NCBI GenBank assembly: GCA_040902105.1
Contig: JBBDXW010000005.1
Coordinates: 1 to 9,128 of the forward strand
Direction: 5' to 3'
DNA length: 9,128 nt
Origin: IDS-8 sp040902105
GTDB lineage: Bacteria > Pseudomonadota > Gammaproteobacteria > Steroidobacterales > Woeseiaceae
Positions within the stretch are counted from its first letter, which is position 1, and every line of letters starts with the position of its first letter. The notes under the pieces are model-generated. The model was not told the DNA's origin. It saw nothing but the letters and a program-made list of their open reading frames with translations, and ran no database searches. A program made the translations under genes and the position numbers. Below are positions 1 to 7,749 of the stretch, in pieces.

Positions 1-123
1 TGTGCGAAGCCCCCATGGATGGGTTCACGGCGTTCCTGAAAAGCCCTCCCCCCAACCGAGGCTCCGCTTGCCACTGACCTCAAACGTTCATGAACAATGC
101 AAGCCGGCATTTTTGCGGCACCG
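1..123. repeat. non-coding stretch with short palindrome, possible dispersed intergenic repeat
   Basis: No convincing gene is seen here, downstream of the last minus-strand gene. Bases 12-23 form an inverted repeat, CCCAT-GG-ATGGG, and are followed by a C-rich tract at about 45-56 (G-rich on the minus strand). The arrangement of an ATGGATGG palindrome, then a GTTCACGGCGTTCCTG-like stretch and then a C-rich run, resembles intergenic dispersed repeats I recall from several gammaproteobacterial genomes. Only one copy is visible, so the repeat status is inferred from memory and not shown here. I see no clear intrinsic terminator for the gene ending at 124. Confidence 0.3.
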
Positions 124-1050
124 CTAGTCTTCGAGCATGCCGATGACCATTTCCGGATTGATCACGGCGTTGATCGAGAGAACCTTGTCTTTCACTTCGA
201 CCTTTGTGTTCTGAATCAGGGACAGGATCTCCGGATCGAGATCCGGATTCAAGGTCTGCAGGCTGATCAGGCCGTTGATGATGCCGCCCAGCGACTGGGC
301 CATCCTCGGCTCGTGGGAAACGAGCTGCGCCTCTACGGCGAGAAGGCCGTCGCGGTCGGAAACGAGCAGCGCCACCAGCTCCGTATTGCGCAGGATGTTC
401 GAATCCCAGCCGCCGTCGTCGTCATCATCCATGAATGCTGCCGTACGTGCCCCCGCCTGCACATAACTCTTGTCGGCCGTCAGCACCAGCAGGGCGCCCG
501 GATGACTCTGGTTGCCGGCAATCCGGCCGCCGCTCTCGAGCAGTGCCTGCATCTGGTTCTGGTCGGAGGCAACGATCACCTTGCCTTTCACGTCGAAGCT
601 GAACCATGCCGACTCTTCGAGATCGTCGAATGAGCGGTTGTTGTGCGAGCGGGAACCCTTGCGGTCGGCGTGATAATAGGTCTTGCCGCCGTGTGTCCGC
701 GTTTCGAGCCTGGCGTCCGTGGCGGCGAGCGCCAGCAGCTTGTCGCTCGTGGTCTTGCTGATCGCGCCGTCCACCACGATGACCGTGCCGAGGGCCTTGT
801 CCGAGAACGCGGTGACCGAGTTTGCTTCCTTGCCGAGGTCTATACCTAAGTCTTCACGTATATCCGTGAATACCTCGTCCTCCAGCCATTGATAAATATG
901 CTTGCCGGAGCTCGCGTCGCGCAGTTCCTGGAGATCGGCGTGCAGGTACCAGACCGTGTCCCCGGAAAGGCTGGCCGGCGTAACCTGGGCATTCGCGGCG
1001 CCGGCAAAGGCAAAGGCGAGAAGCGGTAAGGCAGAGCGTAACAATGGCAT
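124..1050 (-). CDS. exported protein of unknown function with acidic DxDxDG loop
   Basis: I do not recognise the family. The product is about 308 aa. It begins with a classical Sec signal peptide: a Leu/Ala-rich core and a likely signal peptidase I site after ANA, before QVTPAS. The mature part should therefore be periplasmic or outside the cell. It is soluble-looking, with alternating beta and helical stretches and no further membrane segment. In the middle, the motif MDDDDDGGWDSN (codons at about 397-432) fits the DxDxDGxxD pattern of calcium-binding loops. Two in-frame ATGs compete. A strong GGAAGGA ribosome site directly abuts the first (1056) but sits about 6 bases before the second (1050), so 1050 is preferred. 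It is separated from the cupin gene by about 200 bases with a REP pair, so it is probably its own transcription unit. A possible -10 (TATAAG, minus strand, 1095-1100) lies upstream without a good -35. Confidence 0.8.
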   Translation of the reverse strand: MPLLRSALPLLAFAFAGAANAQVTPASLSGDTVWYLHADLQELRDASSGKHIYQWLEDEVFTDIREDLGIDLGKEANSVTAFSDKALGTVIVVDGAISKTTSDKLLALAATDARLETRTHGGKTYYHADRKGSRSHNNRSFDDLEESAWFSFDVKGKVIVASDQNQMQALLESGGRIAGNQSHPGALLVLTADKSYVQAGARTAAFMDDDDDGGWDSNILRNTELVALLVSDRDGLLAVEAQLVSHEPRMAQSLGGIINGLISLQTLNPDLDPEILSLIQNTKVEVKDKVLSINAVINPEMVIGMLED

Positions 1051-1144
1051 GTCCATTCCTTCCGGTGCGGTGGGTTGCGACGGGTTGTTACATGCTTATA
1101 GCGGCCCTTGTCGCAAAAGGTTACACGAAGCCGTATCAATCGTG

Positions 1145-1242
1145 CCCTGTAGGAGCCCGCCATTGCGGGCGACCTGCGCGGCATTCAGCGTTGGCGGTGG
1201 TCGCCCGCAATNNNNNNNNNNCCCGCCCGGGCTCCTACAGGG
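1145..1242. repeat. REPIN-like inverted pair of REP elements
   Basis: The outer arms are a perfect 15-bp inverted repeat: CCCTGTAGGAGCCCG at 1145-1159 and its reverse complement at 1228-1242. Inside them, ATTGCGGGCGACC at 1162-1174 is matched exactly by its reverse complement at 1199-1211. Each half is therefore one REP unit with its own small hairpin (for example GCCCGC-CATT-GCGGGC, 1155-1170). The two units face each other across a spacer of about 24 bases (1175-1198). This head-to-head REP doublet is the organisation called REPIN in Pseudomonas-type genomes, which is mobilised by RAYT transposases. No RAYT gene is in the window. The element lies between the cupin gene and the next minus-strand gene, where its folded RNA could stabilise or end the upstream message. 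Confidence 0.8.
1212..1221. other. assembly gap (10 N)
   Basis: Ten undetermined bases lie at the place where the hairpin tip of the second REP unit is expected. By comparison with the left unit only a few bases (about four) should separate the two parts of the right unit, so the N run is probably a scaffold or low-quality gap caused by the palindrome. Its true length is unknown. It does not touch a gene. Confidence 0.95.
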
Positions 1243-1258
1243 TATTTATCAGCCGCTG

Positions 1259-1723
1259 TTATTCCAGGCCGGAACCGTCTTCGGAGTAGATGACCCAGAT
1301 TTTCGTGTAGCCGTCGGTATCCCACACGCCCGTCCATTCCTTCGGAATCGTAACGGCCTCGCCGGCTTCGATGACCTGGACCGACCCGTCCGCGGAGGTC
1401 AGCGTCACGCCGCCTTCGACGAAATACATGAACTCGTCGACGCCGTACGGTTCGGTCGCATCAAAGCGCACCTTGCCGGATTTGTACATGCCGGATGCAA
1501 ACTTTTTGTCACTGCTCAACAGCGACGTTACATCCAGTATCGTGTTGTCACCGCGCATTTTCGTAACGGTGTCCGGACGCTCGAATATTTTGCCCGCCAT
1601 GTCCTCCTTGCTGAGCTTCGCGGGCAGAACAACGTCATGTCCCGGCGCGTGATGATCGGCAAGAACAATGCCGAGGCCCATTCCGGTCGCCAGAATGCAT
1701 CCTGACAACAGAAATTTCTTCAT
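1259..1723 (-). CDS. small exported cupin-domain protein
   Basis: The product is about 154 aa. It has a short Sec-type signal peptide (MKKFLLSGCILATGMGLGIV, likely cut near VLA before DHHA) and a single small beta-barrel domain of the Cupin_3 (DUF861) kind. The cupin signature is visible in the order DEFMYFVEGGVTL, then EAGEAVTIPKEWTGVW, then IWVIYSEDG. The classical His-rich metal site is not evident, as in other Cupin_3 members, so metal binding is doubtful. LSGC at residues 6-9 resembles a lipobox but lies too close to the N-terminus for a normal lipoprotein signal. The ATG at 1723 is chosen because GGAG lies 6 bases before it; the TTG at 1735 overlaps this ribosome site. It starts 30 bases after the NhaC-like gene, so it is probably the last gene of that operon. 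Its ligand cannot be told from the sequence. A role in sensing or modifying a product of the neighbouring oxidase is only a guess. Confidence 0.85.
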   Translation of the reverse strand: MKKFLLSGCILATGMGLGIVLADHHAPGHDVVLPAKLSKEDMAGKIFERPDTVTKMRGDNTILDVTSLLSSDKKFASGMYKSGKVRFDATEPYGVDEFMYFVEGGVTLTSADGSVQVIEAGEAVTIPKEWTGVWDTDGYTKIWVIYSEDGSGLE

Positions 1724-1753
1724 TCCTTTCTCCAATTGATTAAAGAAACGATC

Positions 1754-3118
1754 TCAAGCGTAGCCCAGACCTAGATATCCCACGATCGTAATGGCGGCGG
1801 CCAGCAACGCATATGGAATCTGCGTCAGGGCATGTTGCATGGCCGTGCAGCCCGTTGCCTGCGCGCTCAGCACGGTCGAGTCCGAATAAAAGCATGCGTG
1901 ACTGCCGAAGGTGCTTGCCGACAACGTCGCGCCGATAACAAGCGTCATATCTGCGCCCAGATTGTTCGCGAGCGAAATGACGATTGGCAGAATGATGACA
2001 AAGACGCCCCAGTTCGAACCGGTAGCGAACGAAACGAGACCCATCGTCGCGAAGATAATTGCCGGGAGAGTCTCAGGCGTCAGTATGGGCTGCATTGTCG
2101 TCACGACGTAGACGGCCAGCCCGAGCACGTCGTTCACGTCTTTCAGGATGAACGCGGCCACCAGCACGCCGAGCGGTTCGATCATGGTCTTGAAGCCGTC
2201 GATGACCGTGTCGAAGGTATCGTGGAAATCGAGAATGCGGGCGCCCACGATGAACAGGACGGTTCCGCCGAGCGTGACGTACACACCCTTGAGAAAGTCG
2301 TTGTCGAAGTAGAGGGTAAAGGCCACCAGCGCAATCATCGACAACAGGAACACCGAAATTCGGGGTTTGACACCGTCTTTCGGCCGTATGGCTTTGTTCG
2401 CTTTTTCGATGTGCGCGGCGCCGGGGGGGATCATCTGGCCTGTCGTCTGTGCGCGGATTTCCGCCCTTTTCATGCTGCCGAGCAGCGGAACGACGCCCAG
2501 GATTACGAACGGCACCAGCAATATCGCGACCCAGGCATACAGCATGTAAGGAATTGCGCTGATGTAAACTGCAAGTCCCTGGCCTTCGGCCGCGACGCCG
2601 TTTGCCACCAGCAACCCGCCAAAGAATGCGCCCCAGGTCGAATACGGGATGATCACGCTGACCGGCGCCGCCGTCGAGTCGACAACGTAGGCCAGCATCT
2701 CGCGCGACACCCGGTACTTGTCCGTCAGTTCGCGCATTGCAGAACCGACAGCTAGCGAATTCAGGTAATCGTCGACAAATATCAGTATGCCGAGACCCCA
2801 GGTTGCGAACAGCGCGCTCTTCTGCGAGTGCACGAAGCGGGACAGTTTCTCGGTAAAAGCGCGCGTCGACCCGCTGCGGATAAAAAGGCCGATGAGGCTC
2901 CCCATGAAGCCGCATACGAGAATCACCCAGGCGACGTCTTCGTCCGTCATCACCCGAATGGAGGTATCGGCAAAACCGGTAATGAAACCCGAACCATGAA
3001 TCATCGCCATGCCGACGATCGAACCGGTTACCAGTGACTCGATCGGCCGGCGGGTAAAGATCGCAAGGAAAAACACGACCAGGGTTGGTACAACCGAAAT
3101 GAAGCCGGGGTTTTCCAT
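1754..3118 (-). CDS. NhaC-family Na+/H+ (or solute) antiporter
   Basis: This is a 454-aa inner-membrane protein with about 11-12 hydrophobic segments. It belongs to the NhaC family (Na+/H+ antiporters; some members exchange malate for lactate). Family signatures are clear: VDDYLNSLAVGSAMR around residues 115-129, DSTAAPVSVIIPYSTWGAFF at 147-166, a late GSNWGVFVIILPI helix, and near the end TFGSHACFYSDSTVLSAQATGC, which matches the family's FGDHxSPxSDTT region. The Asp residues in these motifs are the expected ion-handling residues. The length is normal and both ends look complete. The start ATG has no strong Shine-Dalgarno (CGCCTGAAAAA precedes it). It lies 48 bases after the SpdH stop and 30 bases before the cupin gene, so co-transcription with both is likely. 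The transported ion or solute is not decidable; the context suggests a link to amine or organic-acid exchange, which is inference. Confidence 0.9.
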   Translation of the reverse strand: MENPGFISVVPTLVVFFLAIFTRRPIESLVTGSIVGMAMIHGSGFITGFADTSIRVMTDEDVAWVILVCGFMGSLIGLFIRSGSTRAFTEKLSRFVHSQKSALFATWGLGILIFVDDYLNSLAVGSAMRELTDKYRVSREMLAYVVDSTAAPVSVIIPYSTWGAFFGGLLVANGVAAEGQGLAVYISAIPYMLYAWVAILLVPFVILGVVPLLGSMKRAEIRAQTTGQMIPPGAAHIEKANKAIRPKDGVKPRISVFLLSMIALVAFTLYFDNDFLKGVYVTLGGTVLFIVGARILDFHDTFDTVIDGFKTMIEPLGVLVAAFILKDVNDVLGLAVYVVTTMQPILTPETLPAIIFATMGLVSFATGSNWGVFVIILPIVISLANNLGADMTLVIGATLSASTFGSHACFYSDSTVLSAQATGCTAMQHALTQIPYALLAAAITIVGYLGLGYA

Positions 3119-3166
3119 TTTTTCAGGCGTTAGCGGTGGCGCAGACGGATGAACCAGTCGGTCGCA

Positions 3167-5068
3167 TCAGGAATTCGCGAGCTGTTCGTTCACCGCACGG
3201 TGAGCGGCATCGATTGCACCGTTGACATACGCGTACGCCGCCGCGTCGGAGTTCGCGATCGAGATTCGGCCGATTTGCGCACGGCCTGCAATATGCGGGC
3301 CCTTGTCGCGGCCCCAGTCTGCCGGGTCGGAATAATCGTTGTACTCGTATGCGTAACCGTGCGGCCAGCGATTCACCGTGATCGCCGCAATATCGCGTTC
3401 TGCGTCGAAACCGCCGGCCGAGAGCGCGCCGCTCATCTGGCGAACGATACCGTGCTCGAAATCGTCGAAACTCATCTCGAACAGTTTGCGGCGCCCTGCA
3501 ATATGCTGCTCTCGCGCGGACAAGCCCCGGTCCGGAACCGTCGGTACGAAGCTGCCGTGAATGACTGTCGCCCGGTCGGGATCCGCTGCGTACCTGTAAT
3601 CTCCGATGCTGACGGGAAAGTCCATGCCAAAGGAGTGCATCAGCCCTGCTTTGGGCACGTAGATGCTGTGAAACCCAAGCTTGTCGAATGCACGCCAGTT
3701 TCGCACCGCGATGCTGATATACACGAGCGGTACCTTGGTCGCATAAGCGATGGCTTCCTGCTGTTCCTTCGGCACTTCGCCGCAAAGATGCGGAATCATG
3801 TTGTTGTAACAGGCCAGGATCGCGTGCTTCGCCCGCACCCGATACGCATCGCCGTGCTGCACGTACGACACGTCCACGGAGTTGCCGCCGTCGGCGTGCC
3901 TTACGTCGACTGCGGTACTGTTCAGACGAATCCGGGTCCTGGCCGACGACCGGTCGAGCAGGCTGTAATCCACCCGCGCTACGATCAGGTCTTCCATGGT
4001 TTTGCCCGGCACGGCGTCCGGAATCAACTGCCGCACGAGCGCGCGCGCGACGCCTGCGTTGCCGTCGGGGAAATGGAAGATATAGGGCTCGTCGCGTCCC
4101 GGCGGTTCATGGTCCAGTTCGCCGATGCCCAGATGCAGCGTGCCCGGCATGCCGCTGCGGTACCCTTCGAGCGCGGACAGCGCATCCCAGCCCACGCCCC
4201 AGAGGCCCTTGATCGCGTCGCGAAAAATCTCTGTGACCTCGTCCGGCATGCCCGCGTGCTTGCGCAGGAAATCGCAGTAGCTCGTGCGCCGCAGCAACTC
4301 TATTTTGGCGTCGCGGCTCAGGCCCGGCAGCAGATCGCTCTCGCCCTTCATGAGTGCGATGAATGCCTGCCGCGACGTTTCCGTCAACGGATAGGAATTG
4401 ATGAGCGAGGCGACGTCGCCCGGATCGTCATCGTCGAAGCCACGCAGCACGCTCGGCAGCAGCCGATCTTGCCCATAGGCATCCTTGCTGAAATAGATCC
4501 CGCGGCCCAGTTTGCGATTTGTGAAGAAATCCTGGTCGAAATAATCGTAGAAACGCCCGGTCTGAATCGAGATGTCTTCGAGCAGTTTCTTCGCCTGCGC
4601 CGAGTAATGTCCGGGCGTGTCGATCGACTGGCTGCCGCCGTAACAAATCAGTTTCTGCCGGTCGACATCGAATTCGTTGCGCTTGGCATGTCCGCCGAAG
4701 TCGTCGTGATTGTCGAGCACGAGGATGCGCGCATCGAGGCCCATGCGCTGGCGATAAAAAAACGCCGCGGACAAACCCGAGATACCGCCGCCCACAACAA
4801 CGAGATCGTAGGTCCGGTCGGTCTGGCGCTTCGGCACCGGCCATTTTGTGCCCGCCCAGGACAACGCGTGCGCCACTTCGAAAGAGCCTGCATGACTGCC
4901 CCGCATGCCGGTGAGCGCCGGCGGATAGACGTCGTCCGCGCCCGCAGCCATGGTCAGCGCCATGGTCAGCGAGCGGGCCATCGACTCGAGAGGCGCCAGC
5001 GTGCTACCGGCCACGAGCGCGATCCCGTTCAGGAAATCGCGCCGGGAGATTTTGAGTCTGTCCGACAT
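3167..5068 (-). CDS. spdH: spermidine dehydrogenase family FAD-dependent amine oxidoreductase, Tat-exported
   Basis: The product is about 633 aa. Residues 7-18 (ISRRDFLNGIAL) form a twin-arginine signal, so the folded flavoprotein is probably exported. The block YPPALTGMRGSHAGSFEVAH (48-67) and the overall layout are what I recall for bacterial spermidine dehydrogenases. YDLVVVGGGISGLSAAF (87-103) is the dinucleotide-binding Rossmann motif for FAD, followed by VLDNHDDFGGHAKR. The C-terminal region WPHGYAYEYND ... IGRISIANSDAAAYAYVNGAI is the flavin-closing segment of amine oxidases. The known family reaction is oxidation of spermidine to 1,3-diaminopropane and 4-aminobutanal; the substrate here is inferred. 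The reading frame is open up to 5191, but the ATG at 5068 is chosen because GAGGGACC directly precedes it, the Tat motif sits next to it, and the promoter lies in the extension. It is the first gene of a probable spdH-nhaC-cupin operon. Confidence 0.88.
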   Translation of the reverse strand: MSDRLKISRRDFLNGIALVAGSTLAPLESMARSLTMALTMAAGADDVYPPALTGMRGSHAGSFEVAHALSWAGTKWPVPKRQTDRTYDLVVVGGGISGLSAAFFYRQRMGLDARILVLDNHDDFGGHAKRNEFDVDRQKLICYGGSQSIDTPGHYSAQAKKLLEDISIQTGRFYDYFDQDFFTNRKLGRGIYFSKDAYGQDRLLPSVLRGFDDDDPGDVASLINSYPLTETSRQAFIALMKGESDLLPGLSRDAKIELLRRTSYCDFLRKHAGMPDEVTEIFRDAIKGLWGVGWDALSALEGYRSGMPGTLHLGIGELDHEPPGRDEPYIFHFPDGNAGVARALVRQLIPDAVPGKTMEDLIVARVDYSLLDRSSARTRIRLNSTAVDVRHADGGNSVDVSYVQHGDAYRVRAKHAILACYNNMIPHLCGEVPKEQQEAIAYATKVPLVYISIAVRNWRAFDKLGFHSIYVPKAGLMHSFGMDFPVSIGDYRYAADPDRATVIHGSFVPTVPDRGLSAREQHIAGRRKLFEMSFDDFEHGIVRQMSGALSAGGFDAERDIAAITVNRWPHGYAYEYNDYSDPADWGRDKGPHIAGRAQIGRISIANSDAAAYAYVNGAIDAAHRAVNEQLANS

Positions 5069-5076
5069 GGTCCCTC
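5069..5076 (-). promoter_or_regulatory. ribosome binding site deciding the spdH start
   Basis: Minus-strand GAGGGACC immediately precedes the ATG at 5068. The GAGG core is about 4 bases from the start codon. No comparable site precedes the in-frame upstream start at 5191, so this supports the Tat-signal start. Confidence 0.7.
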
Positions 5077-5106
5077 GCCCACTGCACTCGATGATGCGTT
5101 TGAACT

Positions 5107-5122
5107 CTGCCTTTACAGGCAG
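5107..5122 (-). other. short hairpin in the spdH leader
   Basis: CTGCCT-TTAC-AGGCAG is a perfect 6-bp stem with a 4-base loop, located between the predicted transcript start (about 5135) and the spdH ribosome site. On the minus strand it has no U-tract after it, so it is not an intrinsic terminator. It could modestly affect message stability or translation, but its significance is unproven. Confidence 0.35.
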
Positions 5123-5141
5123 CGCAGAATTTTTTCGGGAT

Positions 5142-5169
5142 ACTATAAGGGAACCCTTATACCCGACAA
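5142..5169 (-). promoter_or_regulatory. sigma70-like promoter for the spdH operon
   Basis: On the minus strand, TTGTCG (5169-5164) is followed by a 16-bp spacer and TATAGT (5147-5142, five of six matches to TATAAT). Transcription would begin near 5135, giving a leader of about 67 bases before the ATG at 5068. The spacer is filled by an inverted repeat, listed separately. A second, weaker candidate lies upstream: TTGAAC (5214-5209), a 16-bp spacer, and TATGAA (5192-5187), overlapping the metalloprotease stop codon. Confidence 0.6.
5144..5161. promoter_or_regulatory. operator-like palindrome between -35 and -10
   Basis: TATAAGGG-AA-CCCTTATA is an inverted repeat with two perfect 8-bp arms and a 2-bp centre. 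It fills the spacer of the predicted spdH promoter and overlaps the first four bases of the -10 box. This is a typical position for a dimeric repressor, or for a MerR-like activator acting on promoter spacing. No regulator gene is in the window, so the binding protein is unknown. Confidence 0.6.
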
Positions 5170-5210
5170 CCGCGCGCCGGTCCGATTTCATATCATGATT
5201 TTACATGCGT

Positions 5211-7734
5211 TCAAAATCCCGTCGTACCGATCGGCGCCCCGGGCGGCGGCCGCAGCGGAACGATGCGCTGCACACTGGACGGATCGTCGCGCATGCGTTC
5301 GATCTGAAAACGCGCGTAGGCATAATGCGCACGCCAGGCTGCATCGTTTTCGTTGCTGACTCGTACCGCAAGCCAGCGATCGAGCTCGTTGATGCTCTCG
5401 AATGCCGCAGCCCGGACGTCATGGTCGACAACCTGGTCACTCTCACGGTTGCTGCAGAGAAGCATGAGCCGCTCGAGCACCTGGTTGTTTGTAGAACGCT
5501 GGATGGCGGCATCCGGGCCGGCTTGCCGTAACGCCAGCCAGCTCGCCTGCAGCAATTCATCGAGCAGCTCGTCGAATGCAGGCTGCTCCGGTTGGCGGGC
5601 GTGCAGGACGTTCATGCGCGCGGCGCGCGAAGGCTCCAGCAACACGTCGAGCGTCAGGGCGACTGCGCTGTCGGCCGGGGCCGAAGGGTCGAATATCCCG
5701 CCCGTGACCGACGGAAAAGTTTCCTTCGATGCCGGGAATCCGGGCGGACGCGCCGGAACCAGATCGAGCACCTGGGGCGGCAGGCGAAGCACGGACGGCG
5801 CCAGCGTATTCACGAGCGCCTCGATGGCAATGCGCTGCCGTTCGGGTTCGGCGGGATGGCCGGGAGTCTGCCCGTCGCCGCGCACGGCGTAATTGAAATA
5901 CTGCCCGCCGATCAGCTTGCCGACCGCTTCGATCTGGTAGCGATGCAGCATGAACACCGGAACCAGCACTTCCTCGAGCGTCGCCAGCGGGCGCCCCATA
6001 CGAATATTGCGTTCCGAAAAATGCTCGAGTGCATACGCGCGTACACGCAGCAGGTGCTTCAGTTCCTCGACCGCGTCCGTGCCGTTGTCCCACAGGTTGC
6101 CGTCGGGATGCGCGCTGCCGACAGGCCGTGAATCGCTGTCGCCCGTGTACTTCAGGCCGGCCGCAATCGTCTCGCTCAGTATTCTGTCGCGTGCCTCCGC
6201 AGCGTCGACTCCGTCGGCAAAATCCTGGTATGCGTATATCACGACGCGCTTGTCCCACGCGCCGACCTCCGCGGTGTACGCCTCGGACAGGTCGAGGCTG
6301 CCGTCCTCATTGAAGCGCACCAGTGGAAACGGATAGTCCATGACCGAAGCGCGATCCTGGGTGCTGGCGGCAAAATTGTGTTCGATGCCGATCGTGTGGC
6401 CGACTTCGTGCGCCGAAAGCTGGCGGATGCGCGCCATCGCCATCTCGAGCATCGGGTCCGGTACGCTTTGATCGTTTGCGCCCTCACCGACCGAACCGTT
6501 ATCGGCCGTATCCTGGACATAGGGAGCAAGCAGTCCTTCCGCAATCATGTAATCCTGGCGTACTCGCTGCGAGCCGAGCGTTACGTGTCCTTTCATGATT
6601 TCGCCGGTGCGCGGGTCGACGACTGACGAGCCGTAGGACCAGCCGCGCGTGGAACGATGCACCCACTGGATGACGTTGTAGCGCACGTCCATCGGATCGG
6701 CGTCCTCCGGCATGAGTTCGACGCGAAACGCATCTTTGTATCCGGCTTCCTCGAATGCCGCATTCCACCAGCGCGCACCGTCCAGCAAGGCGGAGCGCAC
6801 AGGTTCGGGCGCCCCGCGATCCACGTAATACACGATGGGTTCGACCGCCTCGCTCAGTTCCGCCGACGGGTCTTTTTTCTTCAACCGGTGACGTCGCGCA
6901 TACGCGACCGTGAGCGGGTCGCCGATTTCCGAGGCGAAATCGAAAAAACCACTGCCGCTGTCGCGCAGGCCGATGAGCCCGGCGCGCGGGTCGTATGACA
7001 ACGGTTCGTAGTTGTCGTCGGGCAAACGAATGAATGAATGGTGCAGATGGACCGTAATCAGCGTGGGGTCCGGAACCACGGTGCTTAGAATTTGCCCGGT
7101 TGGCTTGCCGCCGTAGGTGACGATAGCTTCGATTTCGGTATTGTCGGGAAATGCCTTCGTTCGCGGCAGGTGGATGGCGGAGCGCGACGCGTCGGGCTCG
7201 TAGTTGCCCTCGCCCGCCTCCGCGAGAGTCGCCGCAATACCGTGCGTGTCGCGGATGAAGAATTCGGTCGCGTCGACAATCACCGCGCCGTCCTGCTCGC
7301 CGAGAGATTCGAACCCCCACAGGACTGAGCGTGCAAACGATTCTTCCACCGCGCGGAGCTCGTCCTGATCGTCGCCGGACGCCCGGTAACGAAGATTGTT
7401 CGCAACGAGCAATATTTTGGGACCGGCGTGTTCGAACTCGACAATGCTGTCAGCCCCGAGCTGACCGCGATCAAGCCCGAGGTCGTTCGAACCGATACCG
7501 CGCGCCAGCGAAGACTGGTACAGGAACGGCTGGTCGAAATCCTCGATTCGAAGAAAGAGCCGACCCTTCATTTTCGTCCCAGTACAGGTCGATGAAGCCT
7601 TCCCGCCTGTCGAAGCTCTCGAGACTACCGATGACGTCGCCCGCATCCGCGCCCATCGGGTCCGGGCCTTCGCAGCCGGACACGGCGCACACAGTGACGC
7701 AGAGCTGGAAAATCGTCGACAGGCGAGTTCGCAT
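5211..7734 (-). CDS. lipoprotein zinc-dependent metalloprotease (DUF5117/Met-zincin), with frameshift
   Basis: This is a large exported peptidase, about 840 aa once one frameshift is repaired. The first 57 codons (from 7734) encode a signal peptide with lipobox VSGC (Cys21) and then EGFIDLYWDENEG. The matching continuation, RLFLRIEDFDQPFLY...GIGSNDLGLDRGQLG (about 58-93), is in another frame. Removing one base from the GGG codon at 7566-7564 joins them exactly as in relatives (WDExxGxLxL). The catalytic motif HEVGHTIGIEH (about 442-452, bases 6410-6378) is a HExxHxxGxxH zinc site, and SVMDY follows about 20 residues later as the Met-turn (Met at about 465). It should be membrane-anchored and act on peptides outside the inner membrane. 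GGGAG lies 6 bases before the ATG, just after the aminotransferase stop, so the two genes are likely coupled. As written, translation would end after 87 residues at 7471. It could be a pseudogene, but the remaining frame is intact, so a sequencing error is equally possible. Confidence 0.88.
7564..7566 (-). other. frameshift site in the metalloprotease gene
   Basis: The minus-strand context is GAAGGGTCGGCTC. With three G the frame reads E-G-S-A-L-S-S-N and stops at 7471. With two G it reads E-G-R-L-F-L-R-I-E-D, which is the expected family continuation. The total span of 2524 bases is one more than a multiple of three, which agrees with a single extra base. Confidence 0.8.
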
Positions 7735-7749
7735 TCGTGACTCCCATTG

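Noticed and set aside
98..120. Weak AATGC...GCATT stem followed by T residues, terminator-like on the plus strand
   Set aside because: It has only a 5-bp stem, and the orientation does not serve the minus-strand genes.
1697..1723. Lipobox-like LSGC in the cupin protein
   Set aside because: The Cys is at residue 9, with most of the hydrophobic core after it. A normal signal peptide cut later, near VLA, fits better.
1832..2755. Plus-strand open frame of 307 codons opposite the NhaC-like gene
   Set aside because: It is a low-complexity Arg/His/Gln-rich translation, antisense to a clear membrane transporter, with no ribosome site of note.
5069..5191. Upstream in-frame start at 5191 for the spermidine dehydrogenase
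   Set aside because: The extension of 41 residues covers the predicted promoter and palindrome, lacks a ribosome site, and would bury the Tat signal.
3149..5359. Very long open frame (736 codons) on the plus strand opposite spdH
   Set aside because: Its translation is rich in Arg, His and Ala with no recognisable domain, and it lies wholly antisense to a well-conserved flavoenzyme. It is a high-GC shadow frame.
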